The notes below the pieces were generated by a model. That model ran no database searches, was not told the origin of the DNA, and saw nothing but the letters and a program-made list of their open reading frames with translations. The position numbers were made by a program, and so were the translations under genes. From Uranotaenia lowii (lineage: Eukaryota; Arthropoda; Insecta; Diptera; Culicidae): a stretch of 64,000 nucleotides of DNA. Positions 51,262 to 64,000 of this stretch are shown one piece after another. The DNA lies in contig NC_073692.1 in assembly GCF_029784155.1 (NCBI RefSeq), positions 432,493,324 through 432,557,323 of the forward strand. The letters run 5' to 3'. Each line of letters begins with the position of its first letter. Position 1 is the stretch's first letter.

Positions 51262-53938
51262 CTTTTTGAAAATTTTAACAATTTTGAAAATTTTAAGAAT
51301 TTTGACAATTTTGACAATTTTGACAATTTTGACAAGTTTGGCAATTTTGACAATTTTTGACAATTTTAACAATTTTGACAATTTTGACAATTTTGACAAT
51401 TTTGACAATTTTGACAATTTTGACAATTTTGACAATTTTGACAATTTTGACAATTTTGACAATTTTGACAATTTTGACAATTTTGACAATTTTGACAATT
51501 TTGACAATTTTGACAATTTTGACAATTTTGACAATTTTGACAATTTTGACAATTTTGACAATTTTGACAATTTTGACAATTTTGACAATTTTGACAATTT
51601 TGACAATTTTGACAATTTTGACAATTTTGACAATTTTGACAATTTTGACAATTTTGACAATTTTGACAATTTTGACAATTTTGACAATTTTGACAATTTT
51701 GAGAATTTTGAGAATTTTGAGAATTTTGAGAATTTTGAGAATTTTGAGAATTTTGAGAATTTTGAGAATTTTGAGAATTTTGAGAATTTTGACAATTTTG
51801 ACAATTTTGACAATTTTGACAATTTTGACAATTTTGACAATTTTGACAATTTTGACAATTTTGACAATTTTGACAATTTTGACAATTTTGGCAAATTTGA
51901 CAATTTTGGCAATTTTGACAATTTTGACAATTTTGACAATTTTGACAATTTTGACAATTTTGACAATTTTGACAATTTTGACAATTTTGACAATTTTGAC
52001 AATTTTGACAATTTTGACAATTTTGACAATTTTGACAATTTTGACAATTTTGACAATTTTGACAATTTTGACAATTTTGACAATTTTGACAATTTTGACA
52101 ATTTTGACAATTTTGACAATTTTGACAATTTTGACAATTTTGACAATTTTGACAATTTTGACAATTTTGACAATTTTGACAATTTTGACAATTTTGACAA
52201 TTTTGACAATTTTGACAATTTTGACAATTTTGACAATTTTGACAATTTTGACAATTTTGACAATTTTGACAATTTTGACAATTTTGACAATTTTGACAAT
52301 TTTGACAATTTTGACAATTTTGACAATTTTGACAATTTTGACGATTTTGACGATTTTGACAATTTTGACAATTTTGACAATTTTGACAATTTTGACAATT
52401 TTGACAATTTTGACAATTTTGACAATTTTGACAATTTTGACAATTTTGACAATTTTGACAATTTTGACAATTTTGACAATTTTGACAATTTTGACAATTT
52501 TGACAATTTTGACAATTTTGACAATTTTGACAATTTTGACAATTTTGACAATTTTGACAATTTTGACAATTTTGACAATTTTGACAATTTTGACAATTTT
52601 GACAATTTTGACAATTTTGACAATTTTGACATTTTTGACATTTTTGACATTTTTGACATTTTTGACATTTTTGACATTATTGACAATTTTGACAATTTTG
52701 ACAATTTTGACAATTTTGACAATTTTGACTATTCTGACAATTTTGACAATTTTGACAATTTCGACAATCTTGACAATTTTGACAATTTTGACAATTTTGA
52801 CAATTTTGACAATTTTGACAATTTTGACAATTTTGACAATTTTGACAATTTTGACAATTTTGACAATTTTGACAATTTTGACAATTTTGACAATTTTGAC
52901 AATTTTGACAATTTTGACAATTTTGACAATTTTGACAATTTTGACAATTTTGACAATTTTGACAATTTTGACAATTTTGACAATTTTGACAATTTTGACA
53001 ATTTTGACAATTTTGACAATTTTGACAATTTTGACAATTTTGACAATTTTGACAATTTTGACAATTTTGACAATTTTGACAATTTTGACAATTTTGACAA
53101 TTTTGACAATTTTGACAATTTTGACAATTTTGACAATTTTGACAATTTTGACAATTTTGACAATTTTGACAATTTTGACAATTTTGACAATTTTGACAAT
53201 TTTGACAATTTTGACAATTTTGACAATTTTGACAATTTTGACAATTTTGACAATTTTGACAATTTTGACAATTTTGACAGTTTTGACAATTTTGACAATT
53301 TTGACAATTTTGACAATTTTGACAATTTTGACAATTTTGACAATTTTGACAATTTTGACAATTTTGACAATTTTGACAATTTTGACAATTTTGACATTTT
53401 TGACAATTTTGACAATTTTGACAATTTTGACAATTTTGACAATTTTGACAATTTTGACAATTTTGACAATTTTGACAATTTTGACAATTTTGACAATTTT
53501 GACAATTTTGACAATTTTGACAATTTTGACAATTTTGACAATTTTGACAATTTTGACAATTTTGACAATTTTGACAATTTTGACAATTTTGACAATTTTG
53601 ACAATTTTGACAATTTTGACAATTTTGACAATTTTGACAATTTTGACAATTTTGACAATTTTGACAATTTTGACAATTTTGACAATTTTGACAATTTTGA
53701 CAATTTTGACAATTTTGACAATTTTGACAATTTTGACAATTTTGACAATTTTGACAATTTTGACAATTTTGACAATTTTGACAATTTTGACAATTTTGAC
53801 AATTTTGACAATTTTGACAATTTTGACAATTTTTACAATTTTTACAATTTTGACAATTTTGACAATTTTGACAATTTTGACAATTTTGACCATTTTGACC
53901 ATTTTGACAATTTTGACAATTTTGACAATTTTGACAAT
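51262..53938. repeat. 9-bp satellite, unit GACAATTTT, ~295 copies
   Basis: An almost pure array of the 9-bp unit over about 2.65 kb, with a degenerate left edge (51262-51300) and an abrupt right edge at 53938. Variants are clustered: about eleven consecutive GAGAATTTT units (51700-51790), two GACGATTTT (about 52339-52356), six GACATTTTT (about 52628-52677), and single changes elsewhere. Because 9 is a multiple of 3, five of six frames stay open as tripeptide repeats (Asp-Asn-Phe, Thr-Ile-Leu, Lys-Ile-Val, Lys-Leu-Ser, Asn-Cys-Gln). None is a plausible protein. Confidence 0.98.
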
Positions 53939-56900
53939 ATGGTCTCAATTTAGAAATAATATGGTAACAAAACTTTTCTTTCATCGGAGTGTTGAACATT
54001 TATTGAACACCGTCGTCGAATAAAAGTCCTTCCATTGATAGCAGAAAGTTTTTTGTTAAACTCAAAAGTGATGAGCTTTTATTCAGTCACGAATGGGACA
54101 AAACATGGTCCTTCAATAACTTGCGCATTGAAGTTGGTACAGCAGCAACGATGCTGCATCTCATATTCAACTTGTTCGAAAAGTTTCTCGCCCCCTACCC
54201 GTATTCGATTTTGGCGTCGTCTCGATTGCCAAATTGACCAATGAAACAAATTTCAATCCGGCAGCCAATTACAGAATATTTTTTCCTCAACTAGAATGTG
54301 GTTCCTCGCCTTCCCTTACCACTTTTTCTCACAGAAAGAGGCTTTTTTCTACCCAGATTGTGGGTCTGTTGGCCATGCAGTGTGCAGAACTTTTATTCCC
54401 GGGCACAAAAGTTTCGCTGAGTTGATTTTGTTTTATTATGTCTTGTGTTTTCTTCTCTATTTGTTCAGAACACAGTTGGATTGTGGCTGAGGGAGAGAAA
54501 TGTCGAACTCGGAACTCGGAAAGAAACTTTGACAACCGCACTCAGCTTTCTGGACCTTCTACTAGCAATGTATAATCTGCGTGAGTTGCGGCCCGGGAAT
54601 ATAACTGCTAGCGGAATGAGTCCTTGCTTCTTTAATTTCTATAGGGGTTAATCTTGGGCAAAAAGATATATAGAAACAGGAATGGAAGGGAAAAAATAAA
54701 CATGAATGGTTCTTAGTTCCGAAAAGCGAATTACGAAATGAGAGTCCTTTTTCCTGTTGTTGCCCTTTCAAGTTCTGTTGATATTCCCCCCACTTTTGAC
54801 CCCAACTCAAACCTCGCGGGCTCCACTTCAAAACAGCTGGTTTGGATCTCTTTAAGCTTTAAGAGAGGGGGATTTTTTTCACATCGAAAAACAGTCCCAA
54901 AAAAAGAAGAAAGACTTAAAAGAAAGTCAGTCTCATCACTTTGATGAAAAAGCTTGTTTGAGATGATTTCGCTGTTCTGTTCAAAGGACACTCTTACTTT
55001 TTTCCCTGTGTTCATTTCGTTTCATTTCATCTCTCAATTCCATTCGAGTCCCCATTGTACTCTCCATTGGTCTCTTGGCCATTCGTTGAGATATCTGACT
55101 GTGTCGAGTCGAGCTTTGTTGTATCGCTTGATCCCTCCCTGCCGGTCGCTTGGCTTGGCTTAAATCGTCTCCGGTATAAAAAAAAATGGACTGCACCGGA
55201 CTTCCCCCCACGGAAATAGGTTTTTTCTACTGTCGGTACATTTCTCTGGTGGGTATGATGCCCCTTCCTTTGCCTTACCTCCGAAGAATACACGAGATAA
55301 TGTGCTGGCTCATTCCACTCCGAGTGCTGAAGGCCAGTGGGAAAGGGGGAATGTTTGAATTTGAAACCGAGAGGGTGAGGGACCGGAAGTTTTTCCTTTT
55401 TTATTTTGTGCCAAGTCAGGATGTTTGAGCGGAGTTTTTCAAATTCGCACAGTTGGAATTTATTTACGATTTTCGGCAGAAAAGCGTGGCGTGGCGTGGC
55501 GAGGGGCCTTCTGGGAAATCCGACTGAATTTGCGATGATTTATACAACAATCATCAACGGTACCATTCCCGTAGTCTAATGTGGGTGCTGCTGACGAAAC
55601 ATATGGGTCATTAAATTAGGCGAAATTACGTTTGTTGGCAGACGTCGACGACGAAAACTGGCCAGCCAGATTTAATTATGATTCAGTTCACGTGGAACGG
55701 GGACGAGAATAGATAGAGACATCGATGAAGAAATGACGAGCTGATTTATGTCAGTGGGTGATTACATAAATGCTCTGGTTAGCAAATTGAACAAATGAAC
55801 AGTATAAGGAATGACAAATTCAATTGATGTAGGAAGAATATCCTTCTTTTTTTAACTCTTTCCACATTTAATTTTTTTAAGATTTCAAAAACTAAACCGT
55901 ATTGACTATGACGTTATTTGTCGAACCTAGTGCTTAAAAATGTAAAGCAAGCTGTTCAAGTGAAATTTACTCCTTAAAGCTTCTAAAGTCTTCATCAAAA
56001 TATAAACTTTATTTTGAACTTGCTGACCCGGTGTGCTTTGCTACTCCTTTTAAAATTTATGAAACAATTGATGATAATTTATTTTATTTTATTTGTACAT
56101 CATTTCAAAATGAGAACTGATGAGGGGTCTCGAACTGCTGGCGGATCATATTTCGTTAACTTATAATGATTGTTCCATATTTTTCTTTTTTTTCTTGATA
56201 AGTTTTCGAGTTGTGCCATTCAACTTTTTTGGCAGCCCCCTTCTTCTTCTTCTTATCCCATTGGAAAGGGGGGGGGATTCTTGAATATAATTAAAATCAT
56301 ATCTGGTAATCAAGCATGCCCAACTGCCAATACAATATTATTGCGGAAGTGGTACAAATTGATACAAATAATATCGTTACCTTTTACCCGTCCTGGCCAA
56401 ATTTGATTTGAATTAATTGATTAAATATCTCTCAGGGCTCAGATTATTGTAAACATGTTTTAGAAGCCCTTTCCTATACACCCATTGGAAAAAGAGTATC
56501 ATAAACTATTACATTTTGCCTCCATTTTCTTGATAACTTAAACAAATTCTCATGCAAACTTTGGTTTCTCTTGCTAGTAAAATTTTCGCGCCATACTAAT
56601 TGGGTTGTATGATAAGACCGTTTCTATCAACTTGAGCTTCGAAATAAGTTGGAGAACTTTAGTGATTCGACTAACTAAAAGTCATATCCAAGCATTGAAA
56701 ATGCAAAAATCGCTTTTTGGGAACCATGAATCGAAGGTACGTTGGTATGCGTGCGAACAGCATTTGCATTGCAGTCTGCCGAGCAAATGCCACGTGGTCT
56801 CCTACTGAACACAGTGGTTCGAAATAAAAAAAACTAAGTGAAATTAAGCAACTCACAAGACTTAAGATGTTTTTCTTATCTAAAAATTGTTAGATCGATG

Positions 56901-58399
56901 GCAATTTATGACTTTAGTATATACAATACATAATTAATTGAGTTTTGGAATCGTTTTCTATTGCGTGGGAACCATATACTCAGATTTATTTTTTTGAATT
57001 TTTGTTCTAATTTTTTTCTTGGAAACAGAAGATGGAAGTTCAGGAAAATATCGTTTTCTTTCCAATTATTCCTTAAAATATTAGATGTGAGTCGAATTAA
57101 AAAAATATGTTTTAACAAGGTTTACATTCTAACACCTATTTGGCGTGTCAAACCACTGCACAACGCCCCGGGCATTCAAGATGGCTCTTGCTAAAAGCTC
57201 ATTATCTAAGCTAACAAATTCAAAAGGGCAAACTTTTAAAATACCATTCAAGAATTTTTTCAATTTCTTACTTTATGAAGCCAAACTCCACAATATGAAG
57301 ATCGTTGTTTGGTTGTGAAAATAACGCTATATGTCGCAATCTCGAGTCTCCTAGAGTATTCTACTATCAACTTATGGTCTATAAAAACTCAAAAGGAATA
57401 GTTTAAACAATATTTTATAAATGACAACACATAATGATGCACAGAACCATAGAAATGTCGTAAATGAATCTGTCGTTAGGCTTAGCATTCCTGTATTTGT
57501 CCAGTTAGCATTCAAGTCAGGAAATTCTCCAAAAAAAGCCTGAGAAAATCTGAGCAATTTTTCCAATATTTGGAAAAATCTAATCGATGAGAAAAGTTCA
57601 AAATAAGATATTTCAATTCAATGTTACAATACCACTTTCACAACAACCACGTTCAAGTCGTTTTTTTATAATTCGTTTATTTGACACGGCTCAAACCTTT
57701 TAGTATTACGCCCGTTCAAGTCGTATTTGATTTTTATTTTGATGAAATTGTCTCAAAAAACTTCACAAAAATGATGAACTGTGAAATCTCTTTAAAAAAA
57801 ATCAAGAAATGTGAATCAATCCGGGCTAGATACGGATATTTTACCTCAATATTCTGGCAGTTGGACCACACCAACTTTTTTTTTAAATCTTACGTTGAAA
57901 ACCTGGGCTAGTCTAGATAAGCCCATGCCATCTGAAATATTTTTCCTAGATTGATTGGCTTTATTCAGATTTTATCAGTCCTTCATAAGTAACTTACTGT
58001 ATACATATTGGAGAAATTTTTTGAAGTGACCAGTTTAAAAAGTTTGCTTACAAAATATGTTAGTTTAGATTTCATCAAAGGGATTTAATGTTCATAAAAA
58101 AGAGAAAATTCAAACCACTCGCGGACATAATTCGTTTCTGAATTGGTCCCCCTGATGAAGGTTTGGTTGTCATTCATAAACCAATGATTCTTGTTCATAC
58201 ACAAATATTCAGAAACAACCTGAGGTGTTTATAATCATCACTTTGTTTTAATGAGTAAAAAGTTTAAAGTTTTCAAAATTTTAAAAAAATTTGCGGATAT
58301 TCTGGACTTCCAACTTTTTGAAACGGAAGCTTATTTTGTGCTTCTCTTCCAACCAAATTTCATCAATGTTTTCAAAAACAAGGTTGTTGTATGAGTGAA
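53939..58399. other. No gene recognised; GC-richer island at 54.2-55.7 kb
   Basis: The island has overlapping short frames on both strands but no recognised domain. A (GTGGC)3 run lies near 55485. After 55.8 kb the sequence is AT-rich with nothing organised. Confidence 0.4.
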
Positions 58400-59485
58400 G
58401 CCCGGTGTTCCATCGTCGCATAAAACATTACGCTCAGCTGACGTCTTTCTGTCAGTGGCCATATATTCAGAATAGCGCACGATTCTGTTAACTGTCAATT
58501 GAGCGTTGTTGGTAAAGATCTATTGCTCATTGTTGGTGGCCAAGAATCGGATCATCGAAATGGCAAACAATTGGTACGGCGGCCAAGTAATTGGAGCACC
58601 GCAGTGAATACTTTGCATGCATTTTGCTCACAATTATGAAAGTTCCATAGAGAAAACATATTTTTGTTGAACTCTAAGCAAGTTAGCAAGTAAATTCTTC
58701 AAAGGATGTTCTATGGTGCACTCAACAGGAAGGTTGGAATGTTGAAAAAAAAGGGTTAACCATGCCGTAGGTGCCAAGGTCGGGTACATTTACCCTATTA
58801 GCTGTCAATCGTGAGCGTAATAAAGTTGAGTTGGCCAACCGCGTTCAATTTTCATGAAGAACGGTTGTCTAATAAATCCAGATCCAATAGGTAACAGATT
58901 TGTTCGTAATCTGGGAAGTTTTCTTCAAAGCCTAGATTCCTGACAGCGATTTCCACGAAGCGTTTCTGTACTCCTCACAAAATCGAATCTAGATCTTACC
59001 AAACTGACATACAGGCTTTTGATGGTGCATGGTTGAATCTTCCAATTCCCCAGCAAAGCGCCACACTACACCGAAAAGTGCAAGTTTATCCGATACCAAG
59101 TTATTAAATAGGTCTCTGAAACTTAATCCGGAATCCAAAGTGACGCCAAGTCCAATACGCTGATCGCTCTTTGAATGTCATCTCCGCCGAGAGACTACCT
59201 GAATCGGATCGGAATATTGGTTCTGGTAAACGAAATCATTCAGCATTTGGAGATGTCCACTTTGAGCTTGCATCCGTTCACGAAAGCAGAGAACGCGTCT
59301 AAATCCTATTGAAGTTCCATCTTCCATCTTTTTACGGGTTAAAATAATTCCACGTCATCGGCGTCGATCAAAACGGATGAATCTCTTAGAAAATCATGTA
59401 AGTTATTCATTAACAAAATAAAGAAAAGTGGACTCAAGTGGCTACCTTGAGGCACTCCTGAGAACGCCTACCCTCTAAATAGGAT
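58400..59485 (-). pseudogene. Dead LINE: RT palm to C-terminus
   Basis: The minus strand encodes SGVPQGSHLSPLFFILLMNN (at 59441-59461 and on) and then VLIDADDVELF, with the ADD active-site triplet codons at 59354-59362. Next come LDAFSAFVNGCKLKVDISKC and further RT-thumb-like text such as RAISVLDLASLWIPD, with several stops and frame changes. The order is that of a non-LTR retrotransposon RT. It is too broken to be active. The lower boundary is approximate. Confidence 0.85.
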
Positions 59486-59503
59486 TTTGACCAATGAAGC
59501 ATA

Positions 59504-60549
59504 GGGTGAGTGCTCCTACTTTGGACCTAGAGCCTACTTTAGTCCTAAAATGCCGGAAATTGTAAATAATTCTTTTTGCTGGCTTAGGATAAAGATACTC
59601 TTATGCACACAATGTCCTCTAATTCTTCCAGAATCCTACTATACCGCTTTTTGCCATAAAAAGTCTTTCTCATAGTATTTTCAACGTTTTTAAAAATGCA
59701 CCTCCTAATCAGTGGTAAATCAGACAGCTCAATTAGTGAGGCATGTTTCGAGAGATTAAAGTGAATAAGGAAGAATCACTTTTTCTTACTGTCCAAGCCA
59801 AAAAAAAGGGGGAAATTACTTTCACTGTGAAGAATATGAACCATACTACCTATTTTTTCTAAAATCAATGAAAATCAATGGAAAACCCGGAAAATTTGCA
59901 ATGGGTCCTAAAATAGGAGACTTTTGACTTTGATGTTCTATCTTTAGGCCTGACATCACCAAAACTTTGTTTCTATACCAACAAATCAAAAAAAGTGCAA
60001 ATTATTGATTGGGGCATAATTCAGAAACTCTGTTGAACATTTCTAACATTTTTTGTCAGCTTAACGCAGATTTACTACAAGTAAGTAAACACAAAAAAAT
60101 TCAGCTTTTGTTCTGCTGGAAGAGCTGACGGGGAGTGAAAGTGTTTGCAATATTCTTAACAGGAATTTTGTGTTTTTAATCGATATTAAGCTGTAATACT
60201 TTTGTTTGATAATATATGATTGAAGATAGCATTTTTAATGAATGTAGTTATAAATTTTTGGAAAATTTTACTTTTGATAGGAATTTTTGTTCTAGGTCCA
60301 ATGAAAGGCACCAGTTCAGTACCAAAATAGGAACAGTAGGTTCAAAGATGGAAAATTGGATCATCTATATCTTTGCAAATATTTCAAAAACGGCGGAACC
60401 TATGTTGAAAATTTTTATTGGAACTTGCAGATGAGATCATGAACTCTAAATAAATTTCCTGAATGATATAAACCTCCCATCCATTCTTGAGAAAAACATG
60501 ATTATTTAAAAACCACCGCTTAATGGGTCCAAAGTAGGGCAACTAACAC
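59504..60549. mobile_element. 1.05-kb TIR element flanked by TA
   Basis: The left end (from 59504) and the complement of the right end (to 60549) share about 20 of 26 positions, including CCTACTTTGGACC. TA flanks both (59502-59503, 60550-60551). Inside, words such as CCTAAAATAGGA recur. The plus frame 60216-60434 shows no known motif. Non-autonomous, and older than the 43-kb MITE judging by TIR divergence. Confidence 0.6.
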
Positions 60550-60579
60550 TATTTCCTCTTATACCAACATTCGATGATG

Positions 60580-62460
60580 CATCCATTGAAGAGAGAAGGC
60601 CTACCAAATAATTATAGAAATCTTGCTCATACCGAAAACCCCTAACATGTCATATATGTTGAATAAATGTTTTACTCGTATAAAATTGCTCTCCCAAGCC
60701 AAATTTGAATCCATTCGTTAGATCACTTTTCAAGTCTTCAAATATAAAATTATGAGAGTCCCGCTTTTTTAATCAAGAAAACGTTTCTCGTACACCAATC
60801 CCTTCTATGCACAATTTGCTCGATCATTTTTTGAACTATTAAAAGAAACGTATGGGTTCACCCCACTCCCTTTTTAAACTCCCCGCTGAAAAGAAAGGAG
60901 TCTCAATTGTTATTTTCATATACTTTCCCATGACAAATTTGACCTCTATTCTTAAAAATGTTATCGAGTTATTCAAAAAATTTATGAGAGCCCCTTTCTT
61001 CCCTATTCATTACCCCAACGGAGGGCTCCCGAATAAGCATAGATACATTTCTCCATATCAAAAACCCTTCCCTTCTAAAAACGGTTTATTTCCTATGACT
61101 AATTTGATATGTAACAAAAATGTATGAAGCTCCCCTCTCCTCTTTCTATCTCGCTCAATGGTAGAAGGGGAGGGTCCAAATAATTAAGAAACATTACTCT
61201 TAAACCAAATTCGATGCCTTTCGACTGATTAACTCTCGACATCTTTAAAAATAAGTGTGGTGGCTCTTTTCTCTTCCTATTTGTTAACTGGGATAAAAGA
61301 GGGGTCCGAAACAACCTGAGAGCCTTTTTCCATATTCATAAATCTTCTCAAGCCAATTTGGTTCCATTTGCTCGAATAGTTATCGAATTTTACAATAAAA
61401 ATTGTATGGAAGCCAACTTTCCCTTTTATTCTCTTCACTGGAGGAAGGGAGGGGTATCAAATAGTCATTAAAACATATCTCGTATCACATTCCAAATCTG
61501 CTTCCACTTACTTGACTTATTCTCGAGTTGTGTAAAAAATCGTACGAAGCCCCCCTCCTTCCTTTTACACTGTGGAAAAAGGAGAGGTACCAATCATTCA
61601 TAGTTGGTACCATTTTCATGGATGGTTCTCAAGTTATGCAAATATTTCGGTTTTGCTTTGGCGGTCTCCAAAGACCCCAGTAAGAGGGAGGAGTTTTAAA
61701 CTGTAAAAGGAAATCTTTCCCGGCCTCAAAAGTATCTACCTACCAAGTTTCAAGAAATTGGTTTAGTAGCTTCAGAGTCTATAAGAAACAGATAGACAGA
61801 CAGAAATCCATTTTTATACCTCTAGATAGCGGTCTTCATTCATGTAAATGGGAAGCTTCCATCAATACAGTTAATCATCAAATTTTGTTAAACTCATTTG
61901 CCAATGTAATAAATCATATCATTTTGTCAAAACGTTTACGTTTATCAATTTTTAGCAAAAATCTTTCGAATGTTTTTAAAATTTTGTAAATTTTTGTTAT
62001 TTTGCATGGGAGCTCCCCCTTTTTAAATTTGAAATGGTTTGAAAAAACACAAACCAAATTCCACGTCAATCGGTTCAGTATTTTCCGAAAATTGTTCGAA
62101 TTTAGTCAAATGGATGATAATTTTTTTATGGTTGCCCTTCTTTTTGGATTTGAAATTCTTAAAAAAATCATGCCCGGTCTTGATAACGGCTACACAAAAA
62201 ATGTTACGTTGATCGGTTCAGTAGTTACTGAAAATTGTTAAAATTGTGTCATATTTCAATTTATTTTTTAAGCGAGAAGCCCCTTCCCCCCTCATTTATT
62301 AAGTCGGAGCGATTTGAAAGTATATAAGAAACCATCTCCGATCCCAAAAAGTCTTGCATACCAAATAACGCATCGATCGGTTCATAAATTTTCGAGTCTT
62401 CAGGGAACAGAAAGATAGACAGACAGACAAACATTTATTTTTATCTAAAGAAGATATTAA
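60580..62460. repeat. Degenerate ~130-155-bp repeat block
   Basis: Phrases such as GTATGAAGCTCCCCTCTCC, GGAGGGGTAT(C/G), CCAAATT(C/T) and 'bad match' variants recur at about 61123, 61254, 61408 and 61543 (spacings 131, 154, 135). Two copies end in AACAGA(T/A)AGA(C/T)AGACAGA near 61787 and 62405. This style of repeat, ending in GACAGACAGA, is one I recall from mosquito genomes. No gene is supported. Confidence 0.6.
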
Positions 62461-63745
62461 TTCATGCAGAAACTACATCAAGGATCTTGGCTGATACGAA
62501 AAGAATTAAAGAACAGTCTCCTTCAACTACATTTAACAGCTTAAAGTTCTTTGTTTAATATTCAGTAATCGTTTTTTTTAATCTGACAAACGGCGATAAT
62601 TTGTATGAATTTCCGTTCGGATCAATAGCTAAATAAAAAAAATTTCTTTCCAACCTTTAAAAATTTTTTTTTCTTGATTGGACTTTGCAAAAAAAACCCT
62701 GAAATATGTTCACAGATTTTTAAACCTCAGACAACATTGTAAAAAAAACCTTTTTTTCTAAGAGACTTTCAATAATTTTCAACTTGCATCGAAATTCAGA
62801 AATATTCTTGAAATCATTTGAGGATTTTCCATATATTTGTTATGCAACTTAATAATGGAGGCCTGAATATGATGAATAATGATGAATATTCTACTACAAT
62901 TCCTGACACAATTAATGAAAATTTCATGATTGAATTCATTCTTGTTTCATATCCAAATTACATACATTCCACACATGACCACACATTCTTACGAGACAGC
63001 CCCATTTAATCTCGGAATTTTTGATCAAAAGTTTGGAATCAAACATCCGAGAAATGAGAAAATGGAAAATAAACATTTATTATTTTTAATATCCTCTTTC
63101 CCTGGGAGGATTTACAAAGAGCGGCTCGACTGGCTGGCTGGCTGGCTGGACGGCAGTGTTTTGTTTCAAAGCAATCGTTTTTCCGGAAATGATTTACGAT
63201 GCCTCTGGCCATTCCCCCCACCCCCCTTCCTCGTTTCCAGTTCCCAGACTCCTGTTTGCTGTCTGCAGAGTACCCGCATTATGGTCGTTTTTCCGACACA
63301 AATTTTCCATTCATCTATTCAACCGAAAAACACCCTCTTATTGGGGCTGCTGGAAGAGGATTGGAAAAAGGCCCAAGCCCGAGAAAAGAAAGAAGACACG
63401 AACGGACAAAAGCGTTGAAGAGCTTTTTGCACTTCACAACAACAGAAATAATAAAATAAAAAAGGGAGGTAAGGGAGAAGCGACGATGATGGCTCGCAAA
63501 GCGACACAAAAGCAAAAGTCGATTTCTAATTTGAACAGCTCTTATCCGGCAACACCTTTTTTTCTGCTTCTTGCTCCTCCTCAGCGTCCTGTTCCGGGAC
63601 TCACCACCACCACCAACTGGAAGGACGATATGATAGATGATTCGGAGAAGGGGGGTCTCGGATGGGCGCCAAGCTAAAGATGTTTGGTACTCGGGAGATC
63701 TATTGAGCCCATCAAACCCAACCAAACAAGCGCCATTAAGAAAGC
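62461..63745. other. AT-rich then GC-richer, no gene recognised
   Basis: A (CTGG)n run lies at about 63129-63150. From about 63100 several 60-170-codon frames overlap on both strands; their mutual overlap and low complexity argue against coding. Confidence 0.35.
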
Positions 63746-63988
63746 TCATGATATAGATAGACACAGAGACGCGGAACTGAGGTAAATAGAAGATCCTTCA
63801 GCTCCTACCAACCAATCCAACAAACGAATAAACGAACGTTGTTGGCCGGGAGAGACAAATCCGAATGGGTCCATCGTCATCCAGCCAGCGAGCGACATCA
63901 CAATCATCATCCAAAATAGGACCCAGAACAGGATATTGGTACACAACTGAAACGAGCGGATATCGTGACAAAATGATGTTTTCCTCAT
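63746..63988 (-). CDS. Possible signal-peptide exon (weak)
   Basis: The ATG at 63986-63988 opens an 80-codon frame with a hydrophobic stretch ILFWVLFWMMIVMSLAG (about residues 19-35), compatible with a signal peptide or membrane anchor, followed by DPFGFVSPGQQ. It lies on the same strand as, and upstream of, the IgSF exons in a GC-richer island, so it could be a 5' exon of that gene or of another gene. The only donor-like site inside (TTG|GTAGGA) is weak and would give phase 0, not the phase 1 that exon A needs directly. Chance is quite possible. Confidence 0.22.
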   Translation of the reverse strand: MRKTSFCHDIRSFQLCTNILFWVLFWMMIVMSLAGWMTMDPFGFVSPGQQRSFIRLLDWLVGAEGSSIYLSSASLCLSIS

Positions 63989-64000
63989 CGTTTCCCTACC

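Noticed and set aside
51212..54023. Giant ORFs of tripeptide repeats (Asp-Asn-Phe, Thr-Ile-Leu, Lys-Ile-Val and others)
   Set aside because: A 9-bp repeat keeps five of six frames open. There is no signal of coding beyond the repeat and the edges are array edges.
62930..63677. ORFs of 162 and 173 codons (plus) and 149 codons (minus)
   Set aside because: They overlap one another in conflicting frames, lack domains, and fall in a low-complexity GC-richer patch.

Overview
This is an AT-rich eukaryotic window from an insect. A dipteran, most probably a mosquito, is my best guess. The reasons are a cluster of small exons with consensus splice sites encoding an immunoglobulin-superfamily (IgSF) neuronal-type protein, an insect-style Penelope-like retroelement, a decayed Tc1-family transposase, LINE fragments, and several repeat types I remember from mosquito genomes. 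The species call is inference; nothing in the window proves it. No bacterial-style genes, operons, CRISPR arrays, rRNAs or convincing tRNAs were seen.

Host genes: only one is well supported. Three consecutive minus-strand exons (23189-23512, 22911-23078, 22685-22843) splice in phase 1 and encode two Ig domains. They are separated by introns of only 110 and 67 bp and lie in otherwise non-coding sequence, so much of the window is probably intron or intergenic DNA of this gene. GC-richer islands at about 13.5-14.6, 39.3-41.6, 54.2-55.7 and 63.1-64.0 kb may hold other exons, UTRs or regulatory DNA. Two weak signal-peptide-like ORFs (14289-14486 plus, 63746-63988 minus) lie in such islands.

Layout: 0-2.6 kb is featureless AT-rich DNA. 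2.6-5.1 kb is a Penelope-like element with an intact RT and GIY-YIG frame. 6.2-7.5 kb is a degenerate 9-bp array. 9.3-12.2 kb holds a dispersed repeat, a LINE RT scrap, a 294-bp palindrome and a degenerate hexamer tract. 15.1-16.2 kb is a TIR element. 17-21.8 kb is a nested set of inverted repeats around a 2.6-kb TA-flanked element. 22.7-23.5 kb holds the IgSF exons. 24.9-25.4 kb is a promoter-like module abutting a 3.5-kb 13-bp satellite with about 1.5-kb higher-order structure (25.4-28.9 kb). 29.3-30.1 kb is a probable non-autonomous element. 31.8-34.0 kb is a 1.2-kb TIR element lying between oppositely oriented TGACA-type arrays. 35.0-35.7 and 42.5-43.6 kb are two arrays of one 82-bp minisatellite, the second interrupted by a near-perfect 239-bp MITE. 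36.1-36.3 kb is A30 followed by (TA)~97. 46.5-47.3 kb is a dead Tc1-family element with IR/DR-like terminal repeats. 47.5-48.3 kb is a TTAA-flanked element. 51.3-53.9 kb is an almost pure 9-bp satellite. 58.4-59.5 kb is a dead LINE. 59.5-60.5 kb is another TA-flanked TIR element. 60.6-62.5 kb is a degenerate repeat block.

Most of the recognisable structure is therefore repeat biology. Four separate tandem arrays are built on TGACA-containing units, and several terminal-inverted-repeat elements with no readable transposase are nested in or next to them. The very long open frames over the satellites (up to about 1190 codons) follow from repeat units that contain no stop codon and should not be annotated as proteins.
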